The notes: generated by a model not told the origin, from the sequence alone. 64,000 nucleotides of DNA from Ardenticatenaceae bacterium (GCA_020634565.1 JACKBN010000004.1:434001-498000); one strand, 5' to 3'. Positions 18,084 to 27,208 are shown, numbered from the stretch's first letter. Numbers and translations: made by a program.

Positions 18084-19871
18084 TTAGAATGGCCAGATCA
18101 GCGGCAAAACTGTTACTACCAGCCCTAAAATGATCAAATTGAGCCAGACGCCAACACGAGCGTAATCCGAGAAGCGGTAGCCACCGGGGCCGTAAATGAT
18201 GACGTTTACCTGGTGTCCCACCGGCATCAAAAATGAGGTAGAAGCCGCCAACACGGTAGCCATCACAAACGGTTCTGGGGCTGCCCCCAGCCCAAACGCC
18301 GCATCAATGGCAATCGGTACCATAAGAACGGCCGCTGCCGCATTAGAAATCACCTCAGTCAACAGTGCCGTCAGCAGGAACACCCCCGCCAGCACCGCCA
18401 CCGGCCCCAAACCACCCACCAAATGCACCAGTTGATCTGCCAGGAGTCGGGCCGTGCCCGTTTCCTCCATGGCAATCCCTAGTGGCAGCATCCCCGCAAT
18501 CAAAAACACCGACTTCCAATCAATCGCCCGGTACGCCTCATCCATCGTCAACACGCCAGTGAGGATCATGAGCACCGCGCCCAACACCATCGTCGTGCTG
18601 ATGTTGAGCCAGCCAACCGTGGCGGTTAACAGGACTGCGAAAAGAATGATGAGAGAAACGGCCGCTTTCTCCGTGCGTTTCTCAGCCAATTGCGGCGTGT
18701 CTAAAACCAAAAAGTCCGGGTTTGTGCGCAGCAGACCAAACTTGTTGGGTGTGCCTTGTACCAGCAGCGCATCACCAAACTCAATCGGCACATCCCCCAA
18801 ATGCTCCACAATTGACTTACCGCTGTGCCGAATGGCCAACACCGACAACCCAAACCGCGCCCGAAACCCCATCTGCTTCAGGGTTTGTCCCTTTAGTTTA
18901 GATTGGGGTGATAGCGTCAACTCGATCAGCTGCATGCCTTCTGTTTCCAGACCAGGATGCCACGCCTGCGATTGCCACTCTTTCACAGGTTGCAAGAGCT
19001 GACTGCGGCAAACTGCCAAAATCTTTTCTACTTCCCCCTCGATCAGGAGAATATCACCCGCTTGTAGCAGCCGATCCGTAATCGGTGCATCCATCTCCCC
19101 GGCCACATGACGGATACGCAAAATGTGTAGGTCAAACTGTTCGCCAAAGCGCGACTGCCTGACTGTCTGCCCCACCAACGGCGAGCTTTCACTCACGCGC
19201 ACTTCCGTCACATATTCCCGCACCGGATAAGCATCCACCAACTCATCGCCACTTTGCCGCTCTGGCAGCAGATGCCGCCCTACCAGCAGCATATACAGCA
19301 CCCCTGCCGCCAGCACAATCAGGCCCATAGGCAAAAAGTCAAAAAATTGGAATGGCTCGACACCCCCATAATCTTGCAGAATGGTAGCCGCCAAAATGTT
19401 GGGTGGCGTACCGATGAGAGTCATGTTGCCGCCTAGCAGTGCGGCAAAAGCCAGGGGCATGAGCAGTTTAGAGGGGGCAATCTGTTGGCTGCGGCCGATG
19501 GCTACCACCGCAGGCAGCAAAATGGCCACTGCACCAATGTTGTTCATGAAGGCAGACATGATGCCCGCTGTCACCATAATGACAATGAGCAGGCGTGTGG
19601 GGCTGTTGCCTGCCAGGCGCAGCATTTGCCTTGCTAGCAAATCGGCTACCCCGCTTTGGGACATCGCTCCGCTGATAATGAAAACGGCCCAAACGGTAAT
19701 AACTGCGGGACTAGCAAAACCCGCAAAGGCTGCTTCTGGCGTCAGCAGTCCAGTGAGGATAAGGGATAACAGCACCAGCAGGGCAACCAGATCCACCCGT
19801 AGCCGGTCACTGATAAACAGTCCGACGGCAACAGCAAGGATGCCCAGCACCAAGACGTGATCGAAGGTCAT
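18084..19871 (-). CDS. SLC13/DASS-type carrier with two RCK C-terminal (TrkA-C) domains
   Basis: A 595-residue membrane protein with about ten helices split by a central soluble region of about 200 residues. The N half shows GAMSQSGVADLLARQ and SAFMNNIGAVAILLP; the C half shows ISNAAAAVLMVPIAI and FLMPVGHQVNVIIYGPGGY, both typical of divalent anion:Na+ symporters. The middle (about 205-375) carries two TrkA-C-like units (ESSPLVGQTVRQSRFGEQF and SKLKGQTLKQMGFRARFGL). The likely role is Na+-coupled uptake of sulfate or dicarboxylate. It lies 12 bp downstream of the cation exchanger gene and may share its transcript. Confidence 0.88.
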   Translation of the reverse strand: MTFDHVLVLGILAVAVGLFISDRLRVDLVALLVLLSLILTGLLTPEAAFAGFASPAVITVWAVFIISGAMSQSGVADLLARQMLRLAGNSPTRLLIVIMVTAGIMSAFMNNIGAVAILLPAVVAIGRSQQIAPSKLLMPLAFAALLGGNMTLIGTPPNILAATILQDYGGVEPFQFFDFLPMGLIVLAAGVLYMLLVGRHLLPERQSGDELVDAYPVREYVTEVRVSESSPLVGQTVRQSRFGEQFDLHILRIRHVAGEMDAPITDRLLQAGDILLIEGEVEKILAVCRSQLLQPVKEWQSQAWHPGLETEGMQLIELTLSPQSKLKGQTLKQMGFRARFGLSVLAIRHSGKSIVEHLGDVPIEFGDALLVQGTPNKFGLLRTNPDFLVLDTPQLAEKRTEKAAVSLIILFAVLLTATVGWLNISTTMVLGAVLMILTGVLTMDEAYRAIDWKSVFLIAGMLPLGIAMEETGTARLLADQLVHLVGGLGPVAVLAGVFLLTALLTEVISNAAAAVLMVPIAIDAAFGLGAAPEPFVMATVLAASTSFLMPVGHQVNVIIYGPGGYRFSDYARVGVWLNLIILGLVVTVLPLIWPF

Positions 19872-19883
19872 GGCAATTGTGGG

Positions 19884-20807
19884 TTAGCGCATGAAGTCTA
19901 AGATCCAACGGCCGATTGTAATCAAAATTAGCAGCCCACCTTCCCAACGAGACATACGCCAGCCCGTGCGCATCATAACCACGACAAGCACAACCATGCC
20001 GCCCAGCAAAAGGATGCTGCTTTGGGCAGCCGGATTAACAACCATCGGATGCAGCACGCCAGCCAGGCCCAGCACGCCGAGCAAGTTGAACAAGTCGCTG
20101 CCGACTAGATTGCCCGCTGACATACCAGATTGCCCGCGCATTAAGGCGACCAGCGAAGTAGCAATTTCCGGGGCGGAGGTGCCAATGGCGACGATGGTCA
20201 CGCCAATCACCCACTCAGACAGGCCAATCAAGCGTGCCAGGTCCGAGGCAGATTCCACAAAAAAGTGACCACTGGTCACGATGATGGCAATGCCCACGAG
20301 GAATTTGGGCACGTCCAGCCAATTAAATTCGCCTTCCGGAACATGTTCTTCACTTTCTGAGCGACGGTAAATGAGAAAGCCGATGTAGCCCACCAAAATG
20401 ATCAGCAGAATGGCACTCTCAAACCGGCTGAGGGTTAAATCGTACATAAAAATGACCAGCAAAATGGTCGTGCCGATGAGCATGCCGCCGTCGCGGTAAA
20501 CCATCGTTTTGGTGGTAGTGATGCCTTTCAGCAGGGCCAGGCCACCCAAAATGAAGCCCAGGTTGAAAATATTGGAGCCAACGACGTTGCCCACGGAAAT
20601 ATCAGACTGGCCTTCCAGGGCGGCGACGACGGTAACGGCAAACTCCGGCGCAGAAGTACCGATGGCGACCACGGTGAGGCCAATCACCAGGTCAGACATG
20701 CCAATTTTGCGGGCGATGCGGGTGGCGGCATTAACCACCAGCTCCGCGCCTTGCCACAAGCCAACGATACAAACAACGATGATGAGAATGTCGAGAAATG
20801 TTTCCAA
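19884..20807 (-). CDS. Calcium/sodium antiporter, CaCA family (YrbG-like)
   Basis: A 307-residue inner-membrane exchanger with two homologous halves. The alpha repeats are GLTVVAIGTSAPEFAVTV and GVTIVAIGTSAPEIATSL, each followed by GNVVGSNIFNLGF or GNLVGSDLFNLLG. These residues bind the exchanged cations. It lies 21 bp after mrpG on the same strand, so Na+ or Ca2+ extrusion genes are grouped here. Confidence 0.94.
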   Translation of the reverse strand: METFLDILIIVVCIVGLWQGAELVVNAATRIARKIGMSDLVIGLTVVAIGTSAPEFAVTVVAALEGQSDISVGNVVGSNIFNLGFILGGLALLKGITTTKTMVYRDGGMLIGTTILLVIFMYDLTLSRFESAILLIILVGYIGFLIYRRSESEEHVPEGEFNWLDVPKFLVGIAIIVTSGHFFVESASDLARLIGLSEWVIGVTIVAIGTSAPEIATSLVALMRGQSGMSAGNLVGSDLFNLLGVLGLAGVLHPMVVNPAAQSSILLLGGMVVLVVVMMRTGWRMSRWEGGLLILITIGRWILDFMR

Positions 20808-20828
20808 GGGTGCTTTCCTCCAGAATGT

Positions 20829-21161
20829 TTAGCGGGTTTTTTGAGCCAAATCGTCACGAACCGATTTTTCCATGCGGATGCCCAGCCGGTAAGCGGCGGA
20901 GCTGATGGCATGGGAGGTGACGGGGCCCGTAATGAGCAGCAATAAAATTAAAATAAGTCCGCGGCCGGCGCTGAAATTATCGAGCGAGGCGATAATGGTG
21001 GCAACGAGCAGCAGCACCACGCCGAACACGCCCACTTTGCCAGAGGCATGCAGCTTGGTGTACACATCGGGCAGGCGGAAGTAGCCCAACACGCCAATGA
21101 TGGAAAATGCGGTGCCGATGAGAACGGCCGTAATCACCAAAATCTGTAAAAAAGTCTGCAT
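20829..21161 (-). CDS. mrpG: Mrp monovalent cation/H+ antiporter subunit G
   Basis: A 110-residue protein with three hydrophobic helices and the MnhG signature FSIIGVLGYFRLPDVYTKLHA followed by a conserved GV-rich second helix. It is the last subunit of the Mrp complex in the usual order A-B-C-D-E-F-G. It follows mrpF by 9 bp. Confidence 0.93.
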   Translation of the reverse strand: MQTFLQILVITAVLIGTAFSIIGVLGYFRLPDVYTKLHASGKVGVFGVVLLLVATIIASLDNFSAGRGLILILLLLITGPVTSHAISSAAYRLGIRMEKSVRDDLAQKTR

Positions 21162-21170
21162 GGTCTACTC

Positions 21171-21446
21171 CTAAAACATCTGCTCATCGGCGGCGTATTT
21201 GGCCAGGGCAATGGTGCTCACAAAGCCCAATGCTGCCAGCCCCAGCGCCACATCCACATAAATGCCGTTGGTCTGAATTAGCGCCGTCAAAACAAGAATG
21301 CCAATCGTCAGCGTGGCCACGATGTCGGCCCCGACCAGGCGCTCCATGATTTCCTTGCCGCGCCATACTTTGTAAACCACAAACACCAGCAGCACCGTGT
21401 GGATGATGAGTGCGCCTTGCAAAATGGTTTGTAGCAGTTGTTCCAT
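21171..21446 (-). CDS. mrpF: Mrp antiporter subunit F
   Basis: A 91-residue, three-helix protein with the typical WRGKEIMERLVGADIVATL segment. The frame is open back to 21560, but the extra 38 residues are encoded by a dispersed hairpin repeat (21474-21544). The ATG at 21446 has GGAG 8 bases upstream and gives the family length, so it is chosen. It stands between mrpE and mrpG. Confidence 0.92.
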   Translation of the reverse strand: MEQLLQTILQGALIIHTVLLVFVVYKVWRGKEIMERLVGADIVATLTIGILVLTALIQTNGIYVDVALGLAALGFVSTIALAKYAADEQMF

Positions 21447-21473
21447 AATCTTTCTCCAAACGTTTCGTTGTTG

Positions 21474-21544
21474 GTCATTCCCGCGAAAGCGGAAATCCAC
21501 TGTGTTTGTCAAGCGGAATGGATGCCCGCCTACGCGGGCATGAC
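21474..21544. repeat. REP-like inverted repeat (GTCATTCCCGCG type)
   Basis: Two 26-base arms, 21474-21499 and 21519-21544, are imperfect inverted copies of each other; each has its own small hairpin (cccgc...gcggg). It lies between mrpE and mrpF. A second member is at 39427-39479. Confidence 0.7.
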
Positions 21545-21556
21545 AAGTCGGGTGAA

Positions 21557-22039
21557 TCACACAAAAATGCGGCTCAATAGATTGCGCCGGATGTTTTGGG
21601 CCGCTTCTACCTGCTCGTCCGGGTTGCTAGCGTCCAGCATGTGTGTGTACATCACGCCGTCGTCGTCGATTTCCACCACCATTTCGCCAGGGGTCAGGGT
21701 GATGGCATGGGCACTCAGCGCTACGCCCCAGTCAGATTCGCACTTGGCGGGGATAGCCACAATGCCCGGCTTGATCGGCAGCGATGGTGTGAGCACGATG
21801 CGGGCCACTTGCAGACCGCTAATGAGCAAATCCCACAGCAGCCGTACCAGATAAATGACGGATGCCAATAAAGCATCGGGCAGGCGCTTCCAGGAGAACG
21901 GCCGTTTCTGCGGACGTATCAACAAAGCGACCAATCCCGCCAAAACCAGCCCCGTGAGAATGTTACTAAGTGCCCAATTGCCCGTCAGCAGCATGTACAG
22001 CAGCCAAACCGGAAACATAAAAAGTAGATAATGCATCAT
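21557..22039 (-). CDS. mrpE: Mrp antiporter subunit E
   Basis: About 160 residues: an N-terminal hydrophobic region (YLLFMFPVWLLYMLLTGNWALSNILTGLVLAG) and a cytosolic domain with SDWGVALSAHAITLTPGEMVVEIDDDGVMYTHMLDA, the MnhE signature. Adjacent ATG codons at 22039 and 22036 follow GGAG; either could start. The frame extends three codons further to a TTG at 22048, which overlaps the ribosome-binding site and is less likely. The mrpF gene follows after the hairpin repeat. Confidence 0.92.
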   Translation of the reverse strand: MMHYLLFMFPVWLLYMLLTGNWALSNILTGLVLAGLVALLIRPQKRPFSWKRLPDALLASVIYLVRLLWDLLISGLQVARIVLTPSLPIKPGIVAIPAKCESDWGVALSAHAITLTPGEMVVEIDDDGVMYTHMLDASNPDEQVEAAQNIRRNLLSRIFV

Positions 22040-22060
22040 TAACTCCAAGAATTAGTGAAT

Positions 22061-23551
22061 CTAGCCACTGCCCAAAACGGCCGTAATGTACAAATCCGGT
22101 TGCGCCAGCCACAGCGTCGTTGCATCCGTCAGTTGGATGAGCGGCTCGGCCCAGATGCCCAGCAGCAGCACCAGCCCAATCAACAGCGCCGGGGCGATCA
22201 GCTTGTCGCCGGTTGCTTTGAGGGTAACGGCCGTATCAATCTGCGGCTCCCACCAAATACGCTGGAACGCCCGCATCGTGTAAATGAGCGTCGCCAGACT
22301 GCCTACCGCCATCAGGCTCAGCACCACAATCTGCGTCGCTTCCACGCCGCTGTTAAACAGCAGCATCTTGCTCACGAACCCACTTGTGGGCGGAATGCCC
22401 GCCAGCGCCAGCGCCCCCACAAAAAAGAGCACACCCGCCAGCGGCAGCTGCTTACCCAATCCCGTCACCACCGCAAACGCCGCCGACTTTACCGAAGCGC
22501 GGCTGGCGACAAAACCGGCCAGCATCAGCATCGCCGCTTTGATGAGGCTGTGGTTAATAGTGAACACCAGCGCGGCGGCAATCGAAAGCGGCGTGCCCCA
22601 GCCGATGCCCACCAAAATGAAGCCAATCTGCGCCAGCGTCGAGTACGCTAGCATTCGCTTGACGTTATGCGTGCCAATGGCCGATAGCCCGCCAAAAAAG
22701 ATGCCAATCACGCCCAAAACGATGAGCAGCGTCTGGATGAGCGCCGCCTGCTCTACAAACAGCAGCGTGGTCATGCGCAAAAAGCCGTAGATGCCTATCT
22801 TCACGACCACCGACGAGAGCATGGCGGAAACGGCCGTTGGTGCGGCCGTATGAAAATCGGGCTGCCAAAAGTGGAACGGAAACACCGCACTCTTGATCAT
22901 GAACGTGGCCATCAGCAGAGCGATGCTTGTGGTTAGCAGCGGCGCTTCCGGATTTTGGGCAATGCGCTCCGCCAAGTCCGCCAGGTTGAGCGTGCCGTAG
23001 CTGACGTACAGCGTGCCGTTAGCCAGCAGCAAAAATGTCGCCGCCAACAGGCTGATGTAAAAATATTTGTAGGCCGCTTCTGTGCCGTACTTGTCGTCGG
23101 AAATCGCCGTCAGGACTGTGCCAGAAATGACCAACAGTTCGGTGAAGACAAACAAATTGAACAGGTCGCCAGTTAGAAATGCGCCGGTTAAACCGGTGGT
23201 AAGCATCAAAAAGAGTGGGTAAAAGCCTGGGTAGCGCACATTTTTATCTTTTGCGCCCAAAGCGTAGACGGTGCCCAGCAGTAGCACCACCTGGCTCATC
23301 AACGCCATGAGTGCACCCAGCAAATCGCCCACGATGGCGATGCCATAGGGAGCCATCCAGCCGCCGCCATAAAACACAATCGGTTCGCCTGTTTGCTGGA
23401 CTGTCCATAAAAGATAGCTGGTGACGGAAACGGCCGTTCCCAACACCCCTAACGTCCACACACCCTGCCAGCGCGGGGCGCGCATCAAAAACAGGGCAAT
23501 CACCGCCCCAAAAAAGGGAATTAAAATCGGTAATAAAACAAGATGATTCAT
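22061..23551 (-). CDS. mrpD: Mrp antiporter subunit D (NuoM/N-like)
   Basis: A 496-residue membrane subunit with about 14 helices, homologous to the antiporter-like subunits of complex I. Visible: FLTGDLFNLFVFTELLVIS with the conserved Glu, MIKSAVFPFHFWQPDFHTAAPT with the conserved Lys, and SLIKAAMLMLAG. It takes part in proton translocation. Its start overlaps the end of mrpC by four bases. Confidence 0.95.
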   Translation of the reverse strand: MNHLVLLPILIPFFGAVIALFLMRAPRWQGVWTLGVLGTAVSVTSYLLWTVQQTGEPIVFYGGGWMAPYGIAIVGDLLGALMALMSQVVLLLGTVYALGAKDKNVRYPGFYPLFLMLTTGLTGAFLTGDLFNLFVFTELLVISGTVLTAISDDKYGTEAAYKYFYISLLAATFLLLANGTLYVSYGTLNLADLAERIAQNPEAPLLTTSIALLMATFMIKSAVFPFHFWQPDFHTAAPTAVSAMLSSVVVKIGIYGFLRMTTLLFVEQAALIQTLLIVLGVIGIFFGGLSAIGTHNVKRMLAYSTLAQIGFILVGIGWGTPLSIAAALVFTINHSLIKAAMLMLAGFVASRASVKSAAFAVVTGLGKQLPLAGVLFFVGALALAGIPPTSGFVSKMLLFNSGVEATQIVVLSLMAVGSLATLIYTMRAFQRIWWEPQIDTAVTLKATGDKLIAPALLIGLVLLLGIWAEPLIQLTDATTLWLAQPDLYITAVLGSG

Positions 23552-23877
23552 CGCTTCAGCCTTTCAATTTCATCCATGTTGCTCGTTTCATACCGCGCCG
23601 AAATCACCGCCAGCAGCGATAGCACAAATGCCAAACCACCCATGCTAATGACAATCGCCGTCAGGATAAGCGCCTGCGGCAGACCGTCGCTGGGGTTCGC
23701 TGCCCCGTCGTAAGCCGGATCGGTGCCCAGATACGCGCCCGTACTCAGCAAAAACAAGTTAATCGCACTCGATAAAATAATCAGGCCAATGGCCGAGCGA
23801 ATGACGTTGCGCCGCAGCATCTGATAGATGCCTACCGCAAACAACAAGCCAATCGCCAATGCAGTCAAAAGTTCCAT
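23548..23877 (-). CDS. mrpC: Mrp antiporter subunit C (NuoK-like)
   Basis: A 109-residue three-helix protein with GIYQMLRRNVIRSAIGLIIL and DGLPQALILTAIVISMG, matching MnhC and the complex I subunit NuoK, including the conserved PQALxLTAIVI segment. It starts 11 bp after mrpA-B and overlaps mrpD (ATGA). Confidence 0.94.
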   Translation of the reverse strand: MELLTALAIGLLFAVGIYQMLRRNVIRSAIGLIILSSAINLFLLSTGAYLGTDPAYDGAANPSDGLPQALILTAIVISMGGLAFVLSLLAVISARYETSNMDEIERLKR

Positions 23878-23888
23878 TAAACTACTTC

Positions 23889-26792
23889 CTATCTCGATTC
23901 GGTTTGCGCCAATCCTTCAGGATGGCCCAGCGTGTTCAGCATGAAAAAGACGCTGCCCAAAACGCTCAGGCAGATAGCCACCTCAAACAAAAAGGCGCTG
24001 CTCAAGTGAAAGCCGGATGGCAGTGGCAAATGCAGCATCTCCCCATAATCTACCGGGGATAAAAAGACGCCGTTAATCAACCAACCGGAGCCACCCGCCA
24101 GCAGCAGCACAAACATGCCAGAGGCAATCAGCGGCGCACTGAGCCATCTGTAGCGGGCGCGCGTTTCTTCATAGCCAAACACCACGTAGGCAAACGCTAT
24201 CGCCAAACTGATGATGACCCCGGCGGTAAACCCGTCGCCCGGTTGATCGTGACCGTACATCATGTGTGTAGCCGCCACAACGATGGCCAACGGCAGAGAA
24301 AGCCGAGCCAGCGCCTGTACAAACACAGAGGTGCGCAGGCCATAAATGCCAAACGAGGGTAGATTGCTGAGGAGTGGTTTTTCCTCGCCTACCTTGTCCC
24401 CCAATGCTTTTGTCGCTTGTCGCAACAGCGTAAACATCCCCAGCCCCGCCATGCTGAAAACGGCAATCTCAATCATCGTGTCCAACGCCCGAAAATCGAC
24501 GATGATGGCGCCCACAATATCTTTGGCGGTGGTTAATGGCTTGGCATTTTCAATGAAGAATGGCGTCACCACGCTCTCTCTCGGCCGGCTGGTGAGGGCA
24601 AAAAGAGTAATTATCGTGACAACGAGGCCACTTGCCGCCGCAATCACAGCGTTGCGAATCCGGCTTGAATAGCCAACCTCAATGTTAAGCTTGAGCGCAT
24701 TTTGCCGTTCTTTGCGCGGCAGCAGCCGCAGCGCCAGCACCAAAATCACAACGGACAAAATGTCTACTACCACCTGCACCAAGGCTACATCGGGCGCTGG
24801 TTCCAGCACCATCAGCACGGCAATGCTTAGGCCAGAGGCGCCCAGCGCCACGATGGCAGCAAAATCCCGCTTTAACACGACACTGGCGATGGCTGCGCCC
24901 ACGGCCACTAAAATCGCTACCAGTCGCAAAAAGTCCTGGCTGCCGGTCCAGGTAAACTGCACATCGTCCTGCACCGTGAGCAGTAGCTGGCCAAACTGGC
25001 CTTGTGTGAACAGCAGCACCAAGCCCACCATGCCCGCAATGATGATCGAGAGATAGAAGCGGAGACGGCCGTTCTGCAACTTTGTCACCTGGTCAGCCGA
25101 CCAATCGATTCCGTTCAGCGTGGCGGCAAATGCGCGGTTCAAATCGAACTGCGCCGCAAAATTGGTTTGCCAGGCCCGGATGGGTTGCCGGAAATAAAAC
25201 AGCGTCGCTCCCAATGAAATGGCCACAATGGAAAGCAGCAGCGGTACGTTTAGCCCTGTCCACAACGCCAGCGATACCTTCACCGTGTCGCCAAAGGCAG
25301 CTGCCGCACTCTTGGCCAGCAGCGAGGCCAATATTTCTGGTTCGGGCAGAATGCCAATTGCCAAGGAGAGTAGGGCCGGCACTGCGGGAGCCAACAGCAT
25401 GAGTTTCGGCGCTTCGTGGGCTTTGGCTACTGCTTCACCCGGCTGGCCCCAAAAGGTGCCCACTACCAGTAAACCGGCCTGAGCCAGCATTAAGGCGCCT
25501 GCGAGTACAGAACCAGCCGCAAGTAACCAGCTAAACAAGGTGGGCAGCGATTGATGAACGGCCGTTGCCAGCAAGGTTTCCTTCGCCAAAAATCCAAACA
25601 TCGGCGGTAGCCCAGCCATGGATAACGCAGCAACGACGGCGAGAACGGCCGTAATTGGCATTTTCTCTCGTAGCCCCCCTAGCAATCGTAAATCACGCGT
25701 GCCGCTTTCGTGGTCCACCGTGCCTGCTACCAGGAACAATGCGCTTTTGTAGAGCGCGTGGGCTAACACGCCCACTACCAGCGCCTTAAAGGCAATATCT
25801 GTATCCTGCCCGATGAGCATCATCAGCACGCCCAACTGACTAATGGTGGAGTAAGCCAATAGCGCCTTTAAATCGTTTTGTTTCAGGCCCAGATATGCAC
25901 CCAAAACCATTGTGATGAGACCAATGATGCTGAACAGCCAAAACCACATCTCTGTTTCACCCAATACCGGATTCAAGCGGGCCATCAGGTAGATACCGGC
26001 CTTCACCATCGTGGCCGAATGCAGATAGGCGCTGGCTGGGGTGGGGGCGCTCATCGCCTGCGGTAGCCAGAAGTGGAAGGGCCATTGGGCGCTTTTGGTC
26101 AGCGCTGCCAGCGCCAGCAAACCAAGCATCAGCGGATACAAAGCACTCTCGCGCAGCACATCGCCGCTGCCAAGAATGGCAGACAGGCTTGTTTCGCCGC
26201 TCACACTAGCGACAATGAGCAAACCAAACAGCAGAGCAATGCCGCCGCCACCAGTGACAAACAGTGCCTTGAATGCACCTTGCCGCGCTTCGGGATATTT
26301 GTGTTTGTAAGCAACAAGCAAAAATGACGTGATGCTGGTGCCTTCCCAAAACAGGAATAGCACGATGACATCACCGGCCATTACTAATCCAAGCATGGCG
26401 CCCATGAACAAAAAGAGGTAGCTCAGAAAGCGCCAGGCGGATGGCTCTTTTTGGAAGTAATAACCGGCGTAAATGATAATGAGGGTACCGATACCAGTGA
26501 CGAGCAAGGCAAATAGCAAGCTCAAGCCATCCAGGTAGAAACTAAATTGGATATTGAGACTGGGGAGCCAAGTCACACTGGTTTTCAGTTTTTCGCCGTT
26601 GTTGATCAGGCTTACTTTTTGCAGCAGCAGTACAAATGAAGCCAGTGGCGCAGTGGCCAGCAACCAGGCAAGGGTGGTGAGGGAGAAACGGCCGTTCCCT
26701 CGACTTAGCCATTGAGTTTGGCCAATCCCAACAGCAATCAGGGCCGCCGAAAATATGAAAACAAAGGGTAGGAATAACGAAAAGTCCTGCAT
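23889..26792 (-). CDS. mrpA: Mrp antiporter subunits A and B fused
   Basis: A 967-residue membrane protein. The first two thirds match the NuoL-like MrpA core (MAGDVIVLFLFWEGTSITSF, KSAQWPFHFWLPQAMSAPTPASAYLHSA, LKALLAYSTISQLG). The MrpA C-terminal extension follows, and from about residue 820 an MnhB domain (RTSVFVQALARLSLPLAIVV, THMMYGHDQPGDGFTAGVI). A free-standing mrpB is missing, so A and B are one chain. The complex exports Na+ (or K+) in exchange for protons. The start at 26792 has no clear ribosome-binding site and lies 19 bases after a terminator-like hairpin. Confidence 0.93.
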   Translation of the reverse strand: MQDFSLFLPFVFIFSAALIAVGIGQTQWLSRGNGRFSLTTLAWLLATAPLASFVLLLQKVSLINNGEKLKTSVTWLPSLNIQFSFYLDGLSLLFALLVTGIGTLIIIYAGYYFQKEPSAWRFLSYLFLFMGAMLGLVMAGDVIVLFLFWEGTSITSFLLVAYKHKYPEARQGAFKALFVTGGGGIALLFGLLIVASVSGETSLSAILGSGDVLRESALYPLMLGLLALAALTKSAQWPFHFWLPQAMSAPTPASAYLHSATMVKAGIYLMARLNPVLGETEMWFWLFSIIGLITMVLGAYLGLKQNDLKALLAYSTISQLGVLMMLIGQDTDIAFKALVVGVLAHALYKSALFLVAGTVDHESGTRDLRLLGGLREKMPITAVLAVVAALSMAGLPPMFGFLAKETLLATAVHQSLPTLFSWLLAAGSVLAGALMLAQAGLLVVGTFWGQPGEAVAKAHEAPKLMLLAPAVPALLSLAIGILPEPEILASLLAKSAAAAFGDTVKVSLALWTGLNVPLLLSIVAISLGATLFYFRQPIRAWQTNFAAQFDLNRAFAATLNGIDWSADQVTKLQNGRLRFYLSIIIAGMVGLVLLFTQGQFGQLLLTVQDDVQFTWTGSQDFLRLVAILVAVGAAIASVVLKRDFAAIVALGASGLSIAVLMVLEPAPDVALVQVVVDILSVVILVLALRLLPRKERQNALKLNIEVGYSSRIRNAVIAAASGLVVTIITLFALTSRPRESVVTPFFIENAKPLTTAKDIVGAIIVDFRALDTMIEIAVFSMAGLGMFTLLRQATKALGDKVGEEKPLLSNLPSFGIYGLRTSVFVQALARLSLPLAIVVAATHMMYGHDQPGDGFTAGVIISLAIAFAYVVFGYEETRARYRWLSAPLIASGMFVLLLAGGSGWLINGVFLSPVDYGEMLHLPLPSGFHLSSAFLFEVAICLSVLGSVFFMLNTLGHPEGLAQTESR

Positions 26793-26810
26793 AAGTATCT
26801 AATTAGGGCT

Positions 26811-26861
26811 AATAAAAAGGCCGACATCCATACCAACTTTACTAAGGTACGAATGTCGGCC
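26811..26861 (-). terminator. Terminator-like hairpin in the mrpA leader
   Basis: Arms GGCCGACAT (26819-26827) and ATGTCGGCC (26853-26861) are perfect complements around a 25-base loop. Read on the minus strand the stem is followed by UUUUUAUU, as in an intrinsic terminator, yet it lies only 19 bases before the mrpA start. It may act as an attenuator, with the preceding short hairpin at 26891-26911 (TCTGGACA/TGTCCAGA) as a partner. Confidence 0.6.
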
Positions 26862-26929
26862 TACTTTGGTAACTAGGGTAACTAGAAGTTTTCTGGACAA
26901 AATCTGTCCAGAGACTTGATTATTTGTAA

Positions 26930-26958
26930 TTTTTATCAAAATAATGATAAAAAGTCAA
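26930..26958 (-). promoter_or_regulatory. Candidate sigma70-type promoter for the mrp operon
   Basis: On the minus strand, TTGACT (26958-26953) and TAAAAA (26935-26930) are separated by exactly 17 bases of AT-rich sequence. Transcription would start near 26923, giving a leader of about 130 bases with two hairpins before mrpA. Confidence 0.45.
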
Positions 26959-26978
26959 GGGAATTTAGTTAAGAGTAA

Positions 26979-27202
26979 AGAAAAAACCGCTCCCTTTGTG
27001 AAAAGAGAGCGGTTTTCTTGTTGTTTGCTCATGCACCAGGAGGGGTGTGCATCGAGCAGTCCAGCTTTTACCAAAGACCTGAGGAGGAGGGTGGCTTTCG
27101 CCGACGGTATTGCTGTGAGCTCGATCAGCTTGTTCCAGTCGCGTTTCTCTCGTGCCAGTTTGGGGGAGGAGTTCTTTCCTCAGGCCTAAACTGACCGAAC
27201 CT
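26979..27202 (-). ncRNA. Candidate structured noncoding RNA, about 220 nt, unidentified
   Basis: A region free of convincing genes that has its own promoter (see 27209-27237) and ends at an intrinsic terminator with a U-run. Within it several stems are visible: GAGGA/TCCTC closing AAGAAC inside a CAGTTT/AAACTG stem at the 5' end; GGC-GAAA-GCC, a GNRA-capped hairpin; and a long stem at about 27027-27057 (GCTC, ATGCAC / GTGCAT, GAGC). CCTGAGGA near the 5' end can instead pair with TCCTCAGG about 100 bases later. I do not recognise 4.5S, tmRNA or RNase P motifs. 6S RNA is a possibility by size only. Confidence 0.5.
26983..27016 (-). terminator. Intrinsic terminator of the candidate RNA
   Basis: Arms AAAACCGCTC (26983-26992) and GAGCGGTTTT (27007-27016) are perfect complements. 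On the minus strand the stem is followed by a U-rich run (complement of 26979-26986). Confidence 0.8.
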
Positions 27203-27208
27203 ATAAAT

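Noticed and set aside
22055..22651. 198-residue plus-strand frame opposite mrpD
   Set aside because: Composition is Arg/Gln/His-rich as expected from antisense of a membrane gene; mrpD is certain.
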